Part shown: piece by piece, positions 1 through 11,722 of the stretch
Layout of the letters: each line of letters opens with the position of its first letter
How positions within the stretch are numbered: the stretch's first letter is position 1
Notes under the pieces: model-generated
Told to the model about the DNA's origin: nothing
The model's database searches: none
Seen by the model: only the letters and a program-made list of their open reading frames with translations
Source: Leptodontidium sp. MPI-SDFR-AT-0119
Taxonomy: Eukaryota; Ascomycota; Leotiomycetes; Helotiales; Leptodontidiaceae
DNA length: 64,000 nt
Assembly: GCA_020726505.1 (NCBI GenBank)
Contig: JAHLEZ010000015.1
Coordinates: 744,001 to 808,000 of the forward strand
Reading direction: 5' to 3'
Position numbers and translations under genes: made by a program

Positions 1-2000
1 ACCTGGGACGCAGATCTCTCTCCTGGGGGATATGCAAGCTATTGGTCTCGATGCGAGGATCGTGAAAGTCGCAAGTGGGGGGCTTGACGAGAGTTTCCTC
101 TGGCAGAATGTAGCGGATCAGCAGGTCATGCGGCGGATTGAGAAATCTATGAAGAGGTTTGGGACGGATGGGGATGGAGCTGTGCTTGGGGAGGGAGGAG
201 AGTTTGAGACGTTGGTTGTGGATGGACCAGCGAGCCTGTTCAAGGGTAGGATTGTGGTTGAGGAGAAGGATAGGAGGGTTGTTAGGGAAGGTGGTGGATC
301 TGCTTGGTTGAAGATCTTAGAGGCGAGAGTGGTGATGAAAGTTTCTGAGGAAGTTGTTCATACTCGATGTCGAACTCCTGAGTTACTGGAGTCGAGATTC
401 GCCAGTATTCTCGCTTCGCTCAATGGCAAGGACGTAGCTTCACCAAATTCCAGAGGATCGTCCACTCAGTTGAAATCACCTATTCTACATTTACCCAAAC
501 CGCTTGTTGGAAACTCGAACTCGAACAGGATTCTTCGCTGGACTGTTACTGCAAAACAAGCCGATGCAAACGAATCGATTTCAACACAAGCCAGCAAGGC
601 TATAGAAGAGATACGCCACCTTCTTCACCAATCATCACTCCAACCAACAGACATTATCTCAACAGTCATCATCCTCCGCTCAATGCAAGACTTCGCATCA
701 ACAAACAAAGTACATCCATCTTCCCACTCCCCAATTCTCAGACACTAACAATCTCCAGGTCTACGGCGCTCTCTTCACCAAACCCAATCCACCATCCCGA
801 GTGACCATCTCTTGCGGAACACTCCTCCCAGAAGAAATCTCACTTATAATCCACCTCTCTACCAATAACACACCCCCCTCGCCTACATCCCGCAAAGCAC
901 TACACGTGCAATCACGCTCCTACTGGGCGCCCGCCAACATCGGCCCTTACTCACAAGCAATATGCACCACACTCCCTTCCACGGCTACCTCACAAACACC
1001 AACAAGCCTCGTCTCAATAGCAGGCCAAATCCCCTTGATCCCACACACGATGAACCTCCCCCTTTCTAGCAGCACACATCTCACTACCTCGCTTCTAAAC
1101 CAGGAAGGCCAAGAGCGAGAGCAAGAATTCAAAATCCAAGCCCTCCTCTCCCTCCAACACCTCCTCCGCATCACCCGCGAAATGCACATCTCCTGGCTCA
1201 GCAGCTGCGTAGCTTACCTCCCCTCCAGCACCAGCACCAGCACCCCCTCTCTCCCCTCGATGCAAAAGTCCCAGATCCTAGCCCAAGCATGGAGCCTTCT
1301 CCACCAACCCCCCAGCCAAGATGACGAAGAGGACTTCGAAGGTGACGAGTCTCGCGATCTCTGGGAAGAGAAGCATTACGCGGGCATGGAACTCCGTGGG
1401 GCAGCGAAAGACGAGAGAGAATACCCCTTATGGGACGTAGTAGATTGCAGTGCCTTAAGAGATGACACTCAAGCCAGCCCGCCGTTCTGGACGGTCGAGG
1501 TAGAGGAGTTGCCTAGGGGGAGTATGGTTGAGTGGGCTGCTGGGGTTGGTGTCGTTGGTGGTTCGGTTAAAGTATGTATATCACACACCTTTCCCCCCCC
1601 CTTTCACTCCTCCGCCCCTCTCAATTCCATTGCACTGCGAATCCCCACCGCGTGATAAATAAAATATTTAATACTCTAACAAAAAATTAACTAGTTATCC
1701 TCCTCAAAGAGCCCAAAAGGCTGGACAATCCACCAATGCTCTTTCGGCTCCAAGACAATCTCGATCATCATGCTCGAGTACTCCCCCACCCTCCCCTCTA
1801 TTAACGAGAAGCTCGAGGATATCTTCTCCTCCTTAGGCGGAGTAGAGGGAATGCAAGCGGAGAGTTCCGCGGCGTATGTAGATGTTTCTATACCTGGGTT
1901 GTGGGAGCAAGGGCGTTTTGGGGGTGCGGTACCGTGTCGGGGTATTTGGGATGGTGATGGGAGGAGGATAGCTTGTGTGGTGTTGTTTGATGATATTTAG
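1..2000 (+). CDS. DPH6: Diphthine-ammonia ligase (DPH6/ATPBD4 type) with RidA-like C-terminal domains, 5' truncated by window edge
   Basis: This enzyme catalyses the last step of diphthamide synthesis on translation elongation factor 2, the ATP-dependent amidation of diphthine. The gene enters from the left edge: the frame is open upstream of the first Met at 32. Visible exons are <1..709, 759..1571 and 1695..2000, all joined in phase 0. The first exon holds the end of the ATP-pyrophosphatase domain, including GLDARIVKV and the signature GEGGEFETLVVDGP. Two RidA/YjgF-like segments follow: one runs across intron 1 (KVYGALFTKPNPPSRVTI) and one begins near 925 (YWAPANIGPYSQAI). This architecture is normal for eukaryotic Dph6. 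The second exon carries a long Ser/Thr/Pro-rich and acidic insertion, with the acidic run near 1310-1350. Family assignment is strong; the 3' intron (1572-1694) is longer and less certain than the first. A second diphthamide gene, DPH4, lies at 52.5 kb. Confidence 0.9.
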
Positions 2001-2800
2001 GGGAGATGAATGAATGATTTGATGAAGAGGAGATGTTTAGTGTGACTTCAGTGTAACATCCCTTTCAACTTAGATAACGCTAATAAGTCCCCCGCCCCCA
2101 ACAACAACACAAAACCACTTCCCACCTAAACACTAACGTTCAACACGAAATCCTTAAAGTCCGTTAAACACACAATTCCTTCCTCGGAATCCATTTACAT
2201 CTCCCGTTAAGTCAAGATAAGTAAAGAGGAAATGCATTTTCGTTTCCCAAATCCATTAAACTCGCTAAGAAATAAGCGAGCACATGTAAGGGGGTTGGCA
2301 TAAACAAATATCCTTTATGATCTTCAGTACTTAGCTTTAAGCTGCAGCACAAGAAAGTGGATTAAAAAGGATTAGAATAAACTAATGATCTGTGCAATTC
2401 TTGATACTTGTACTACCACCTTCCGAACTAAATAACAGTTACTTCACGATTTCAAAGATATCCGCGATATCGCTGATATCGCCGATAAAGAATTCAACAC
2501 GGAAGGAAAGTCACAAGAGGCATGAGTGACATGTAGTTGTTATATTGAAATCATCGATCTATATTACTTTTGTATTTACGATCGTAAGCCAATGATTCTG
2601 ATACCTCGGTGTCGAATACACGCGCCACTTTTCCATTTCCCCAGCCCCTTCCCCTCAATTAAGCCACTGATCGATCTTATGTAAGAAATCCATGCTCTAT
2701 ATCCGCACCCATATATCTTTACATACTTGCGACCTCCTTGCTATGATTAATCACTCGATGACGAGAACTAGGAATCTGAAGCAAGTCTTTGTCTCCGTGA
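2001..2800. other. Convergent intergenic region, no gene seen
   Basis: This stretch lies between the 3' ends of two convergent genes. It is AT-rich with no supported reading frame. A short imperfect tandem of GATATCGC-like units occurs at about 2457-2487. Confidence 0.6.
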
Positions 2801-3872
2801 TCATTTTTGAGTGAAAAACACGATTCCAGCTGCCTTGAAATCCGCGAACTCTTTCCGAGCAGCGTCGCAATCCTTGATGGCCGCCTCAATATCCTGCTTA
2901 TGAGTTTGTGTGTCCGAATTGAATTTGGCGACATCTGCGTTCAGGGCTAGAAAGTATCTTGTCAGCACATAACAGTACAGAGTAACGAGTGAACTTACCA
3001 GCATTCGTAGCTTGGAGATTCTGGATCATCTTGTCCTTCTGTCGAAGAGAATCCTGATCGGATCGGATGGCCACGCTTTGTTGTCTGATAGTCTCTGACT
3101 TCTCACTTAGAGCTAGGCGATTTTCTTCGAGGGCTTGGTCTTTTTCAGCAATTGACAAAGTGAAGCTCGCGATGCATTTCTTCACTGTCACCAGAGTCTG
3201 TTTCACAGTTTTCATGGTGAGGTCACCTGAAGTGACTTTCTCGATAAGACTATCAAGGTCTATATTGACATCGTCTTTGGCGGGGGGCCGATCCTGTGGA
3301 TTTTTCGGTTGTTCTTGCAAAGCGGCGTAGTTGATGGATGCTTGTTGGATGCCACTGCTCTCATCACCAGAGAGAGACGCGAAGTTCGTCTCGCCCACCG
3401 TCTTTTGCTTTTTGACATTGCTTCCTACCTCTTCGTCTTGGAAGACGCGCTTTGAAGAAGGGTCAGCAGTTACTGGAGCTTGAGCTAGACGGTCGAGCGT
3501 TGGTGATTTCTGAGGAGAAAGTTGCGAAGTCTGGCGTTTGATCTCATTTCGGATCCATTCTCTGTCGTCTTTGTGCTCATATGGATAGTTCGGACTCAAT
3601 TTCGTCCAAAGCTCCGGCTTTAGCACAAAAGCACCATGACTACCCACAGCTCGCCCAATCTCATGCATAGCCGTATATGCATCCTTCCTCTTCGCCGCGT
3701 TGTGTTCGTCTTCTTTATCCAATGATCCAGGCTTTTCGATTACTGTCAGAAGCTGAGCTTTGGTAGTTCGGTTCCTCACTGCCATCCGGTGCATCCAAAT
3801 CTCTTCTGGCTTCCAGCGGGTCGTTTGGGTGTGGTGTGCTAGCTCTTGGCTAGCAGCACCTCGGTTATCCAT
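2801..3872 (-). CDS. Hypothetical coiled-coil protein
   Basis: I do not recognise the family. The model has two exons, 3872..2999 and 2946..2801, joined across a 51-nt intron (donor GTAAGT, acceptor CTAG) to give 339 residues. The N-terminal ~115 residues look folded, with WKPEEIWMHRM and WTKLSPNYPYEH segments. A Ser/Pro/Gln-rich, probably disordered stretch follows, and then a heptad-like charged region from about residue 215 to the end (for example SEKSETIRQQSVAIRSDQD) that predicts a coiled coil. No signal peptide or membrane segment is seen. The splice is supported because it replaces the intron-derived tail with a continuation of the coiled coil. The function is unknown. Confidence 0.7.
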
Positions 3873-5295
3873 CTCTTCTGAAAGTCAGCTTGTGTAATTC
3901 TTAATAAAAAGAAAATAACTGAAAGTGAAAGTCTTCAGGGGACAGGAAAACACCGAACCAGACCTTTGAAAAGTGAAGTGACGACGAAGTGACGAAGTAA
4001 GGTATCAAGAGTGAATGGATGTCTAGAGACACGAATGTGAACTGACTGGATATTCAGGTCAATTTAAGGATTAAGAACGAAGATTGAGCAGCAAAATAAC
4101 TCAAATAGAACAATGTGCTAGGAGGGGCATGTGACATTGAAACCAAGTACCTTTGCAGATTGCTGATCGCTGATAAGAACGAGATGTGTTCCGCGAAAGA
4201 TGAGTAGGTAGTGCGTGAAGTTGAAAATGGGAATCGAGTTAATGGCCTATTTACTGTTAGTAAGGGATTAAATTAAGAGCAGTACTTAAAACCACTATAT
4301 TGTGAAATAGGGAGGAGATTGATTACCTGGCTGACAAAGTAGGCTGTGATTAATAGCTGAGCACTCTCACCTTTGTGTAAGGGACGAGGGTGTATGATTT
4401 GAGAGAGAACCGACCACAATTTCTAGTTTTGTATGATTAACGGGACTTGACGGTTGAATCAACACGTTGCGGAAAGGATGTTGTAAGACGGAAGGTGAAG
4501 GATGGAGCTTGCAGTCTGAGGGGTTGCTTGTGGTGATTGAAGAAGGTTGTCAGTGAGATATTGTAGAAGAGAGGTTGGACATGGAGGTTGAAGTAGGAAA
4601 ATTATAGACGGAGGCAGTAGGCAGGAGGTTTGGGGGAAGTTCACGCTAACAAGCGAAGGAAGTAAATGGTTGACTACCAAAAAGGCAAGAGCCAGCCGAT
4701 TCACTCCTTCCCAAATGATCCACTCAACTCCAACCGCAACCTTACCTGGTTACCTTAACTACTACTCAGTGAATCTACACTAAGTACTCAGGGCCGTAAA
4801 TAGAGCCCCCTCAGTAGATAGCGATTGTACTTTTCAGACTAGTAAACAATACAAGTGCTAAACCCAAGGAGGGTAACTACTACTACTGCCCTCCACTTCG
4901 ATCTTAGGTTCAATCTCGCCGAAGAATCTGGCTCACATTAAAGTAAAACTGGAAAAATATGATTTACAAGAGATACTAGCCCAGATAACGAATAGGATAG
5001 GATGCGATTTGTGTTTGAGATTCGGTGCGAGGAAACAAGATCAAAGTCCTCAAACGTAAAGGGGATTTGTCCCGTGCCAGAGTTAGGTTGAAAGGACGAA
5101 CGACCACGACCGCTTAAAAGATTCAACGATAAGAAAAGAATGAACATCGCAAATCAGACACAAGCAAACAAATATCAAAGTACTCACGCGTTCGTAGGAC
5201 TTTTGTTGTCATCTCAAGAGTAAGGAAAAGCTAAGCGAGATCTCGAGGGACAAACTTATCCGGATATATTTGAAACCAATCAGATTACGACCTAT
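3873..5295. other. Intergenic: upstream of the coiled-coil gene and 3' of PRP28
   Basis: No convincing coding sequence is present. Short open frames at 4459-4704 and 4938-5147 on the minus strand lack family resemblance. The region should contain the promoter of the minus-strand hypothetical gene and the PRP28 3' UTR. Confidence 0.55.
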
Positions 5296-7863
5296 CTACC
5301 ACCCCGAACCAGCGCCCTTTCCTCCAAATGAAGTATCCTCTATCTTCTTCTGCCCGCCTCCACTTCTCGAAGACTTCTGCTGCGCTGCTTCATGTTTCCT
5401 CAACTCTTCCGGAACACGTGATATCGAGCTCTTCGAAAGCATCTGCTTCAAATCGTACATAACATCTGCATCTTCGTTTCCAAGGAACGTAATAGCCACT
5501 CCGGACTGCCCGGCCCGACCAGTACGACCGACACGATGTGTGTAGCTCTCGATATTGCTGGACATGTTGAAGTTGACGACCAGACTGACATCTGGGACGT
5601 CAATACCTCTGCCGGCAAGATCGGTCGCCACCAACACGTTTGTCGCACCAGAACGAATAGACGCCAAAGCAGCCTCACGTTGCTCTTGGGTCTTGCTACC
5701 ATGCAGTGTGACAGACGAGAAACCCATGTGTTTGATGTCGCGGGCCACTGCGTCGCAGTTCCGCTTGATGTTGACAAACACGATGATGGGTGGCTGGAAT
5801 TCTCCGGAAGCGAGAATCTCGTTGAGACGCTTCTTTCTCTTGTCTTCACCGGCCACAAATTCGACGCGCTGCTCGACTGTCTCGACGGCTTCTCCGATGT
5901 TGCCGATGGTCACGATGGCAGGTCTCCGCAGGTATTTCTTAGCGATCTTCTCCACAGCAGACGGCATAGTAGCTGTGTACATCATGGTTTGCCTGTATCT
6001 GTCTTTGCCTCCGAGATGTCTGCTCATAGCTTGCGCGTCCTCAGCATCATCTGTGTCTGGTTTCTCGTTGGTGACAGGGAGCGCATCGAGGATCTTGTTC
6101 ACAGACTCCTCGAAACCGAGATCAATCATGCGATCAGCTTCGTCCATGATGATGTAGCAGCACTGGCCCAGTACTAAAACTCGTCTTTCAATACAATCCA
6201 CTAATCGACCTGGAGTTGCAATAACAATCTCCGCACCGTTCCGTAGATTGTAGGATTGCTCCTCGAGCGAATGTCCACCGACGATACTAACACAAGTAAA
6301 ACCAAGCGGGGTAGCAAATTTCTTTGCTTCGGTTTCGATCTGTTGAGCCAACTCACGAGTTGGTGCAAGAATGATAGCGTAAGGTCCATCATTCTTCGTC
6401 ATTTCGTTGAGGGGTGGAAGTTCTGAGATGTATACCAGGAGCGGAAGCAAGAACGCAGCAGTCTTTCCGGAACCAGTAACTGCAACACCAATCAAATCTC
6501 TAGCTTGCAAAGCAATAGGTATTGCGGCTCGCTGAACTGCTGATGGCTGATCGTATCCGACTTGCGCAACGACGTCCAGAAGGCGTTTCGGGAGGTTCGA
6601 CTCTTCCCAACTCCGCATTGGATTGGGGATACTACCACCCTTCGTACTAATGTTGAAATCTTCCTTGAAAATGCGCCAGTCTCGCTCGCGCATATGTTCC
6701 AGCTTCTTCTCGCTCCAATGCTTGTCCAGAGAATTCCGTCCTCCAGCATCTTCTTTCCTCCGTCTTTCCATCTCCAAGATCTCCCTCGCACGAGCACGTC
6801 CTGCCTCACCATCCCGTTCTTCCAAAGCTTTGGCATATTTGATCACACCATTTTCGCTAATATCTTCCGCAAATCCTCCTAGACGTCCACGACCAAAGAA
6901 ATTTGTCTCTGAGCGCTGTGAATAGATGGGATTGTAATCTGGGCTGGTGTCCTCCTCGGCATTCCATTCAAAGTTAAACTTCTTCTCGGTCGTCCGCCGC
7001 CTCTTCTTCTTGGCGGAGAATGTTGACTGGTTGGTTTCTGCGCCCATATATCGTGTCCGGGTAAGGGCAGCTTGTGTGTCTTCGCCATTTGCTGGTCTTT
7101 TCTCTCCAGCCAGATGCACCTTTCCAATAACAGGCGCAGCTTTCGTAGGCGCAGAGTGTCCGCTTCCTCTATCACCACCCGGTCGATTATCACCCGGCCT
7201 GCCCGTGTGATTATTCCTTCCAGCAGCTGGACCAGAGGGAGGATCGCCATTTCGCATAGCCCGAGGACCTGTCGGTACCGATGATGTATCGCGACCATTC
7301 GTAGGCCTGTCCGATGACTCTCTGTTGTTATGAGGGGCGTATTCATTTCCCGCAAACATTCCAGCACCAGCTTCGGCTTCCTTCTTCCGCTTCTGCTCCT
7401 CAACTTCCTTGGCCCTCTTCTCAAGAGCAATCTTCTCGCGCGCAGCTTTAGACAGGAACTTCGGCTGTAGAATCAAACAGTCAGTAAATGATGCGCAAGG
7501 AACTAGACATGCTTTGTGAACATCGCTACTAGAAGGCCCTTTGCAGGATTGGTGGCATACCTTTGCTGCCGCCTCGTCGGCTTCCTTCTTCTTCTTGAGG
7601 ATATCTTCGATGCTGAGTGGTCCTCGATCCCTAGCAGCTCCCCATCCTGCCTTTTTCTTCTTCGGAGGTTCTTCTGGAGGCGGAGGTAGAGAATATGAGG
7701 GCGGCGGAGGAGGTAGATCGATCGGAGGTGGTGGTGCGCTCGAGGACGGGGGAGGGGGAGGAGCCATCGAGTCTGGAGGGGGTGGTGGAGGAGATGGTAG
7801 CCTTCCGTTCATGTTGATGGGAGGTGGCGGTATCGCAGAATCGCCATTGCTATAGTCCGACAT
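5296..7863 (-). CDS. PRP28: Pre-mRNA-splicing ATP-dependent DEAD-box RNA helicase PRP28
   Basis: Prp28 is the nuclear helicase that exchanges U1 for U6 at the 5' splice site during spliceosome activation. The frame is open throughout (855 codons), but a 96-nt intron at 7560..7465 (donor GTATGC, acceptor CTACAG) fits better, giving 823 residues with exons 7863..7561 and 7464..5296. In spliced numbering, residues 11-68 are proline-rich and a charged linker follows. The helicase core has a Q-motif-like PSAVQRAAIPIALQ (408-421), AVTGSGKT (429-436), PTRELAQQ (469-476), DEAD (542-545), TAT (598-600) and HRVGRTGR (744-751). All catalytic motifs are intact. The start codon is 250 bp from the divergent mL59 start, so the two genes probably share a promoter. 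Long open frames on the opposite strand here are shadows. Confidence 0.95.
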   Translation of the reverse strand: MSDYSNGDSAIPPPPINMNGRLPSPPPPPPDSMAPPPPPSSSAPPPPIDLPPPPPSYSLPPPPEEPPKKKKAGWGAARDRGPLSIEDILKKKKEADEAAAKVCHQSCKGPSSSDVHKACLVPCASFTDCLILQPKFLSKAAREKIALEKRAKEVEEQKRKKEAEAGAGMFAGNEYAPHNNRESSDRPTNGRDTSSVPTGPRAMRNGDPPSGPAAGRNNHTGRPGDNRPGGDRGSGHSAPTKAAPVIGKVHLAGEKRPANGEDTQAALTRTRYMGAETNQSTFSAKKKRRRTTEKKFNFEWNAEEDTSPDYNPIYSQRSETNFFGRGRLGGFAEDISENGVIKYAKALEERDGEAGRARAREILEMERRRKEDAGGRNSLDKHWSEKKLEHMRERDWRIFKEDFNISTKGGSIPNPMRSWEESNLPKRLLDVVAQVGYDQPSAVQRAAIPIALQARDLIGVAVTGSGKTAAFLLPLLVYISELPPLNEMTKNDGPYAIILAPTRELAQQIETEAKKFATPLGFTCVSIVGGHSLEEQSYNLRNGAEIVIATPGRLVDCIERRVLVLGQCCYIIMDEADRMIDLGFEESVNKILDALPVTNEKPDTDDAEDAQAMSRHLGGKDRYRQTMMYTATMPSAVEKIAKKYLRRPAIVTIGNIGEAVETVEQRVEFVAGEDKRKKRLNEILASGEFQPPIIVFVNIKRNCDAVARDIKHMGFSSVTLHGSKTQEQREAALASIRSGATNVLVATDLAGRGIDVPDVSLVVNFNMSSNIESYTHRVGRTGRAGQSGVAITFLGNEDADVMYDLKQMLSKSSISRVPEELRKHEAAQQKSSRSGGGQKKIEDTSFGGKGAGSGW

Positions 7864-8112
7864 ACTTCACAAACAAGCCTTTAGAATTGCCTATGAACAG
7901 TGGTAGAAGGACTGAAAATGGCGGGAGAGTGCGCAGGTGTGATTATGTTTGTCTTTGTTATTGAAGGTTGATAAATTTCGCGGTCCAGATCAAGGAACAA
8001 GGCTGAAGTCAAGGCTCGAAATTAGTCAGCAAGTTTTTATCTTTGAACGACGACAAACAAACTGCCTCACAGCTTAAGCTCCATCGAAGACCGCCACCGA
8101 GCCATATTCACC
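7864..8112. promoter_or_regulatory. Divergent promoter region PRP28 / mL59
   Basis: Only 249 bp separate the two divergent start codons. The interval must carry both 5' UTRs and core promoters. I could not assign specific elements within it. Confidence 0.6.
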
Positions 8113-8808
8113 ATGGCGACAAGCTCGTCACAATACATCAAGCTCGCGCAGCAATTGCCCCCTCGACTTACTCGATTTTTCGCCCGATACCCACCCCAAG
8201 CCATCGTTTCCTCATCCGCTCTTTCCAAAGCCTCATCACCAGACACACCTGCAGCGGATTCTACTGGCTCATCTGCGGATCAGATATCTACGGGCCAGGA
8301 TGGATTGACTGTTCCCTCGCCGTTCAGATGGCAGAAGCATCCAATTACGGGCAAATGGCATGATCCGGTATTTTCATTAAGGAGGCAGGCAGATCTTCTC
8401 AAGCTCGCGCGACAACATGGGGTTGAGGAATTGATGCCATTCTCGATCAAGAGCACAGCAGAGAGGGTACGGAAGAGAGAGGAGAACGGATTGAGAGTTA
8501 AGGGAACCGGTATTGGGCAACGCGTGAAGGGAAAGGAGTCGGAGAGGACATTGAAAGGACGGTACGTGTTGGATGCATATATTTGTTTTGAGAGTTCAGA
8601 TGTGCCACTGCTATTCTGGGGGGCAAGAGCATACGCTGATTTTATTCTACTACAGGTTGGAAAAGCGCAGACAGGCTATGTTGGAGATGCCGCAGATGAT
8701 CCAGACATGGAAGGAGGTAAGTTTGGTCTTGTGTTGGATAGCTTGTGCAGTTGCTAACGACAAATGCAGAGAGGTCATGGTCGTGCATGGAAGAAGTGGC
8801 CGAAATAG
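8113..8808 (+). CDS. MRPL25: Mitochondrial large-subunit ribosomal protein mL59 (fungal MRPL25)
   Basis: This is a structural protein of the fungal mitochondrial large ribosomal subunit. Three exons, 8113..8561, 8656..8716 and 8770..8808, encode 182 residues. Intron positions were fixed by reading frame and family continuity: GR|LEKRRQAM at the first junction and TWKE|RGHGRAWKKWPK at the second, ending in a stop at 8806-8808. The conserved core FRWQKHPITGKWHDPVFSLR and the basic VKGTGIGQRVKGKE segment identify the family. The last exon is only 39 nt and ends in the typical basic WKKWPK tail. The N-terminus is Ser/Ala-rich and probably contains the mitochondrial targeting signal. Confidence 0.9.
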
Positions 8809-9421
8809 ATACATTGGCTTTATTGAAGGCCAAGATATCGCGTTTGGAGCACGTAGCTATCTGTACAAAAACCACACTCGGTGTTCGATGCATGGGACAA
8901 GGCGTTACAGAATTGTACAATATCATCATGTACATCACTTCAAAAATGGCTCCTATTCAAACGATATTCTCTGTGCAAATATCACTTACACGAAAGTTTT
9001 GTGAAGTTGTCCTGGTATCTGGCCTGCTGCTCTACGTGGAATCTGCATGGAAGTATCTCATGACTTGCAGGATTCTCTCTTTGGGTTTGCGTTTCGAAGG
9101 AGCCAACATGGGTGTGTGGCGCCTACCCACCTTCTTCTTCCACATCTCAAACGGTCAAGATAGTAACTATCAAGTTTTGGACTTTTCCTGGCGTATGTCC
9201 CTAGGCTTGACTGGAAGTGCGGAGCTGTTGTTGAGATAGAAATCCCCCAACAAGGTGATTTGTCTTCTTGCTCTTGGCTACTTTCACGATTGCTTCTGGA
9301 GACATGTGCTGCCAATGTAGTACTCTGTCTTCTTCTTAGACCAATAATTGATCTTCCCCGCGTGCTGAGAACTTGTCTTCACATGGAAGTCAAGAGCCCA
9401 GGGAAACTCCAAAAGGCAGCG

Positions 9422-9871
9422 TCATGCGGCTCGGAAGTCCGTCAGTTGGCGGTGGCGAGTAAGACGCTTTGGAACTTGGAAGCCATAGAGATCTCGCAAT
9501 CTATTTGTATGAAAGAAGACTCTGATGTATGAAAGAAGACTCTGATGTATGAAAGAAGACTCTGATGCATGAAATAGGAACCCGTCTGGCATGTGAGACT
9601 CACATGGGGAATCTGCTGAAACTTTTGAAAATATAGACGAGTCATGAAGCACTCTCAGAATCTCAACAAGATGTTTGGTGAAACAATCAGGTAGATGACA
9701 TTTCAGTCCAATATTTTCATCAACCTCCAGAACCATCACCAAACTCAATTCTGATACAGAGAAAACTGCCTCGGCAGTCGAAGTAGACGCTTGTCCTATT
9801 TTCCTCATGTGATAAGTCAAAGTGTCGTCAAAATACGAGCGAATTGTCAACCCCACATCTCCAAATGCCAT
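9422..9871 (-). CDS. Unassigned open reading frame, doubtful
   Basis: A 149-codon open frame starts MAFGDVG. Its first ~90 residues have a plausible protein composition (SELSLVMVLEVDENIG, CFTKHLVEILRVL). The distal part runs through the 20-bp tandem repeats, which translate as SFIHQSLLSYIRVFF-like text. I recognise no family and found no neighbouring exon that extends it. It could be a gene relic or a chance frame. Confidence 0.2.
   Translation of the reverse strand: MAFGDVGLTIRSYFDDTLTYHMRKIGQASTSTAEAVFSVSELSLVMVLEVDENIGLKCHLPDCFTKHLVEILRVLHDSSIFSKVSADSPCESHMPDGFLFHASESSFIHQSLLSYIRVFFHTNRLRDLYGFQVPKRLTRHRQLTDFRAA
9511..9570. repeat. Tandem 20-bp repeat, three copies
   Basis: The unit GAAAGAAGACTCTGATGTAT occurs at 9511-9530, 9531-9550 and 9551-9570; the last copy has one mismatch (GCAT). 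Five bases of a preceding partial copy (TGTAT) lie at 9506-9510. The period is not a multiple of three. Confidence 0.95.
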
Positions 9872-11722
9872 CCTCAGGCCCCAAAGACCCCTTCCCCAAC
9901 GAAAGTCCCAACAGATTCTAAGCGAGAGTCTGGATATCCCTGTGCATACTTTTACCTGTGCTGTGATTCGTCGAGCTGGACGTCACGTCTTGAAGCAAAA
10001 CATCAACTTCGCCGATTTCTTGCAACTTGATAGGGCAATTGTTCCTGGTCCCCTATTTGTTCCTGACGGATCAGCCGAGTTGGGATGATGATCTGGCTTG
10101 CCCGCTCGACACCGCCCTGGATCTCGTCCCGCGGCTGCATTTGCATGTGAAATGCGAGTCGAGACGGAGAAGAGCTCCTCTGACTGGGCCACGCACGATG
10201 TGGTGATGTTGTGGTGGTCTGAACGAGGACCGTGATGACGAGCACTTCGCCAGCTGTTGGGAGATTTGGGACTGCGGTCAGCCCAGGAAACAGGTTATGT
10301 ATTACTTGATGATCCGAGGAATGCAGAAAGTCACTCTCTCGACGAAGTGATGGGCCCTTCCTATGTCTGGAAATCAGGAAGACTTTGGGCGGTGAAGAAC
10401 GAATGTGGAGAAACCAAGGTTGGATTTAGCAAGTCTCGTCCCCCACTGCTTGGATTTAACTGTACCCTACAGTAATGGCGTTGGCTTCGAGATGGCTAGG
10501 ATTCTCCACGAATCGAAGTTGGACAGGTTACACGATAATCAACCCTAGCGAGGTTGAGCTTGCCGCTGTCAATCCTCTCCCAAAACCCCAAACTAAGGGT
10601 GGCAAGAATAGGGAAAATACGGGATTGAAGAGACGATGAGATGAGACGGACAGAGAACAGAAAGTTTTGCTATGAAGCCACTTCATAGTTGGTGGGTGTG
10701 AAGACGCAAGTAACTCCCTCTTTTTGTACTTCTGCGCAGGTGGCTTGAGCATGTGTAACAGTAATGAGTGAGTAACTGGTGGGGTTTCTGAGCAACGAGA
10801 ACAAGAGATAAGTCGATTGGTAGAAGTATTGCAGTGGTGGAACACGGTGCCGAGGGTACTACTGTACTGAACACAAATTGAGGGAATGATATGCGTCGAC
10901 AAACTGCACGACTTCAAAGCCACATGCAACTATTTCCATTTGCCCGTCGTCACAACCAACCCCCCCTCCCCCCACTCCGGTTCTGGCTATTCGAATAGCA
11001 GATTAGATTAGGATCTTGCAACTGTGCTGGGTAGAAATGGGCTTCTCTTTAATAGAAACAATGTGTTAACAACGAATAAATCTGATAAGCCAAAAAAAAT
11101 GTCAAAAAATGAAGTGCTGATACTGGAAGGCTATGCTTCTAGCTGAAAGCTGTACTGTGCAGTGCAGTGTGCATACAGATCTTAGCCGGGACTGGATTTG
11201 CACTGACTGGACTGGGGCGAGTCAAAGGCGACTTCCCTAGCGCCAGATTCAGTTTTTCTGCCGAAACAGACCCTGGAAGGAACCAACGAAATGGCCGCGG
11301 TGCATGGAGAAATTTGGCGGGACGGCTCTCGAATAAAGGTCGGCCACTTCACTGCACTTCCCTCCCTCCTCCCACAAAGTCACTCCTGCTCCTCCACGCC
11401 TCTTCTTCCCGATTTCACCTGGCCTGCATCTGGTCCTTTTCTACACAGGTGCATCGCAAGTAAGTTCACTTTGTCCAACATTCAATCAATTGATACATAA
11501 AAAACTTACACGTCGCCCAGTCTTCTCGTCCCACAGAAACTCGCCTGGTCGTCCCAAAGTCCCCCAGCGATTGGCCTCTCAACAATTTGTTCTTGGCCAC
11601 CAACTCTCATTTAGAGGTCCTATATCCTCCTCTCGACCATTCCAAAGGTCTAATACTTGATTGTTTGCTTCAATTACCTCTACGATCTCTACGAGACTCG
11701 ATTTCGTCGCACATCCCTCACA

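Larger units (their letters stand above)
8809..11722. other. 2.9 kb region without a confident gene
   Basis: The only frame with some protein-like character is a minus-strand 149-codon frame at 9422-9871, listed separately. A triplicated 20-bp repeat lies at 9511-9570. The part from about 11160 to 11722 is presumably the promoter and 5' UTR of the desaturase. Confidence 0.5.

Noticed and set aside
5555..6177. Long open frames antisense to PRP28 (about 200 codons)
   Set aside because: They lie entirely opposite a conserved helicase core and arise from its codon bias.
11657..11722. Upstream in-frame ATG for the desaturase
   Set aside because: It would add 22 residues (MIVCFNYLYDLYET...) not expected in fungal delta-12 desaturases; the ATG at 11723 opens a typical N-terminus.
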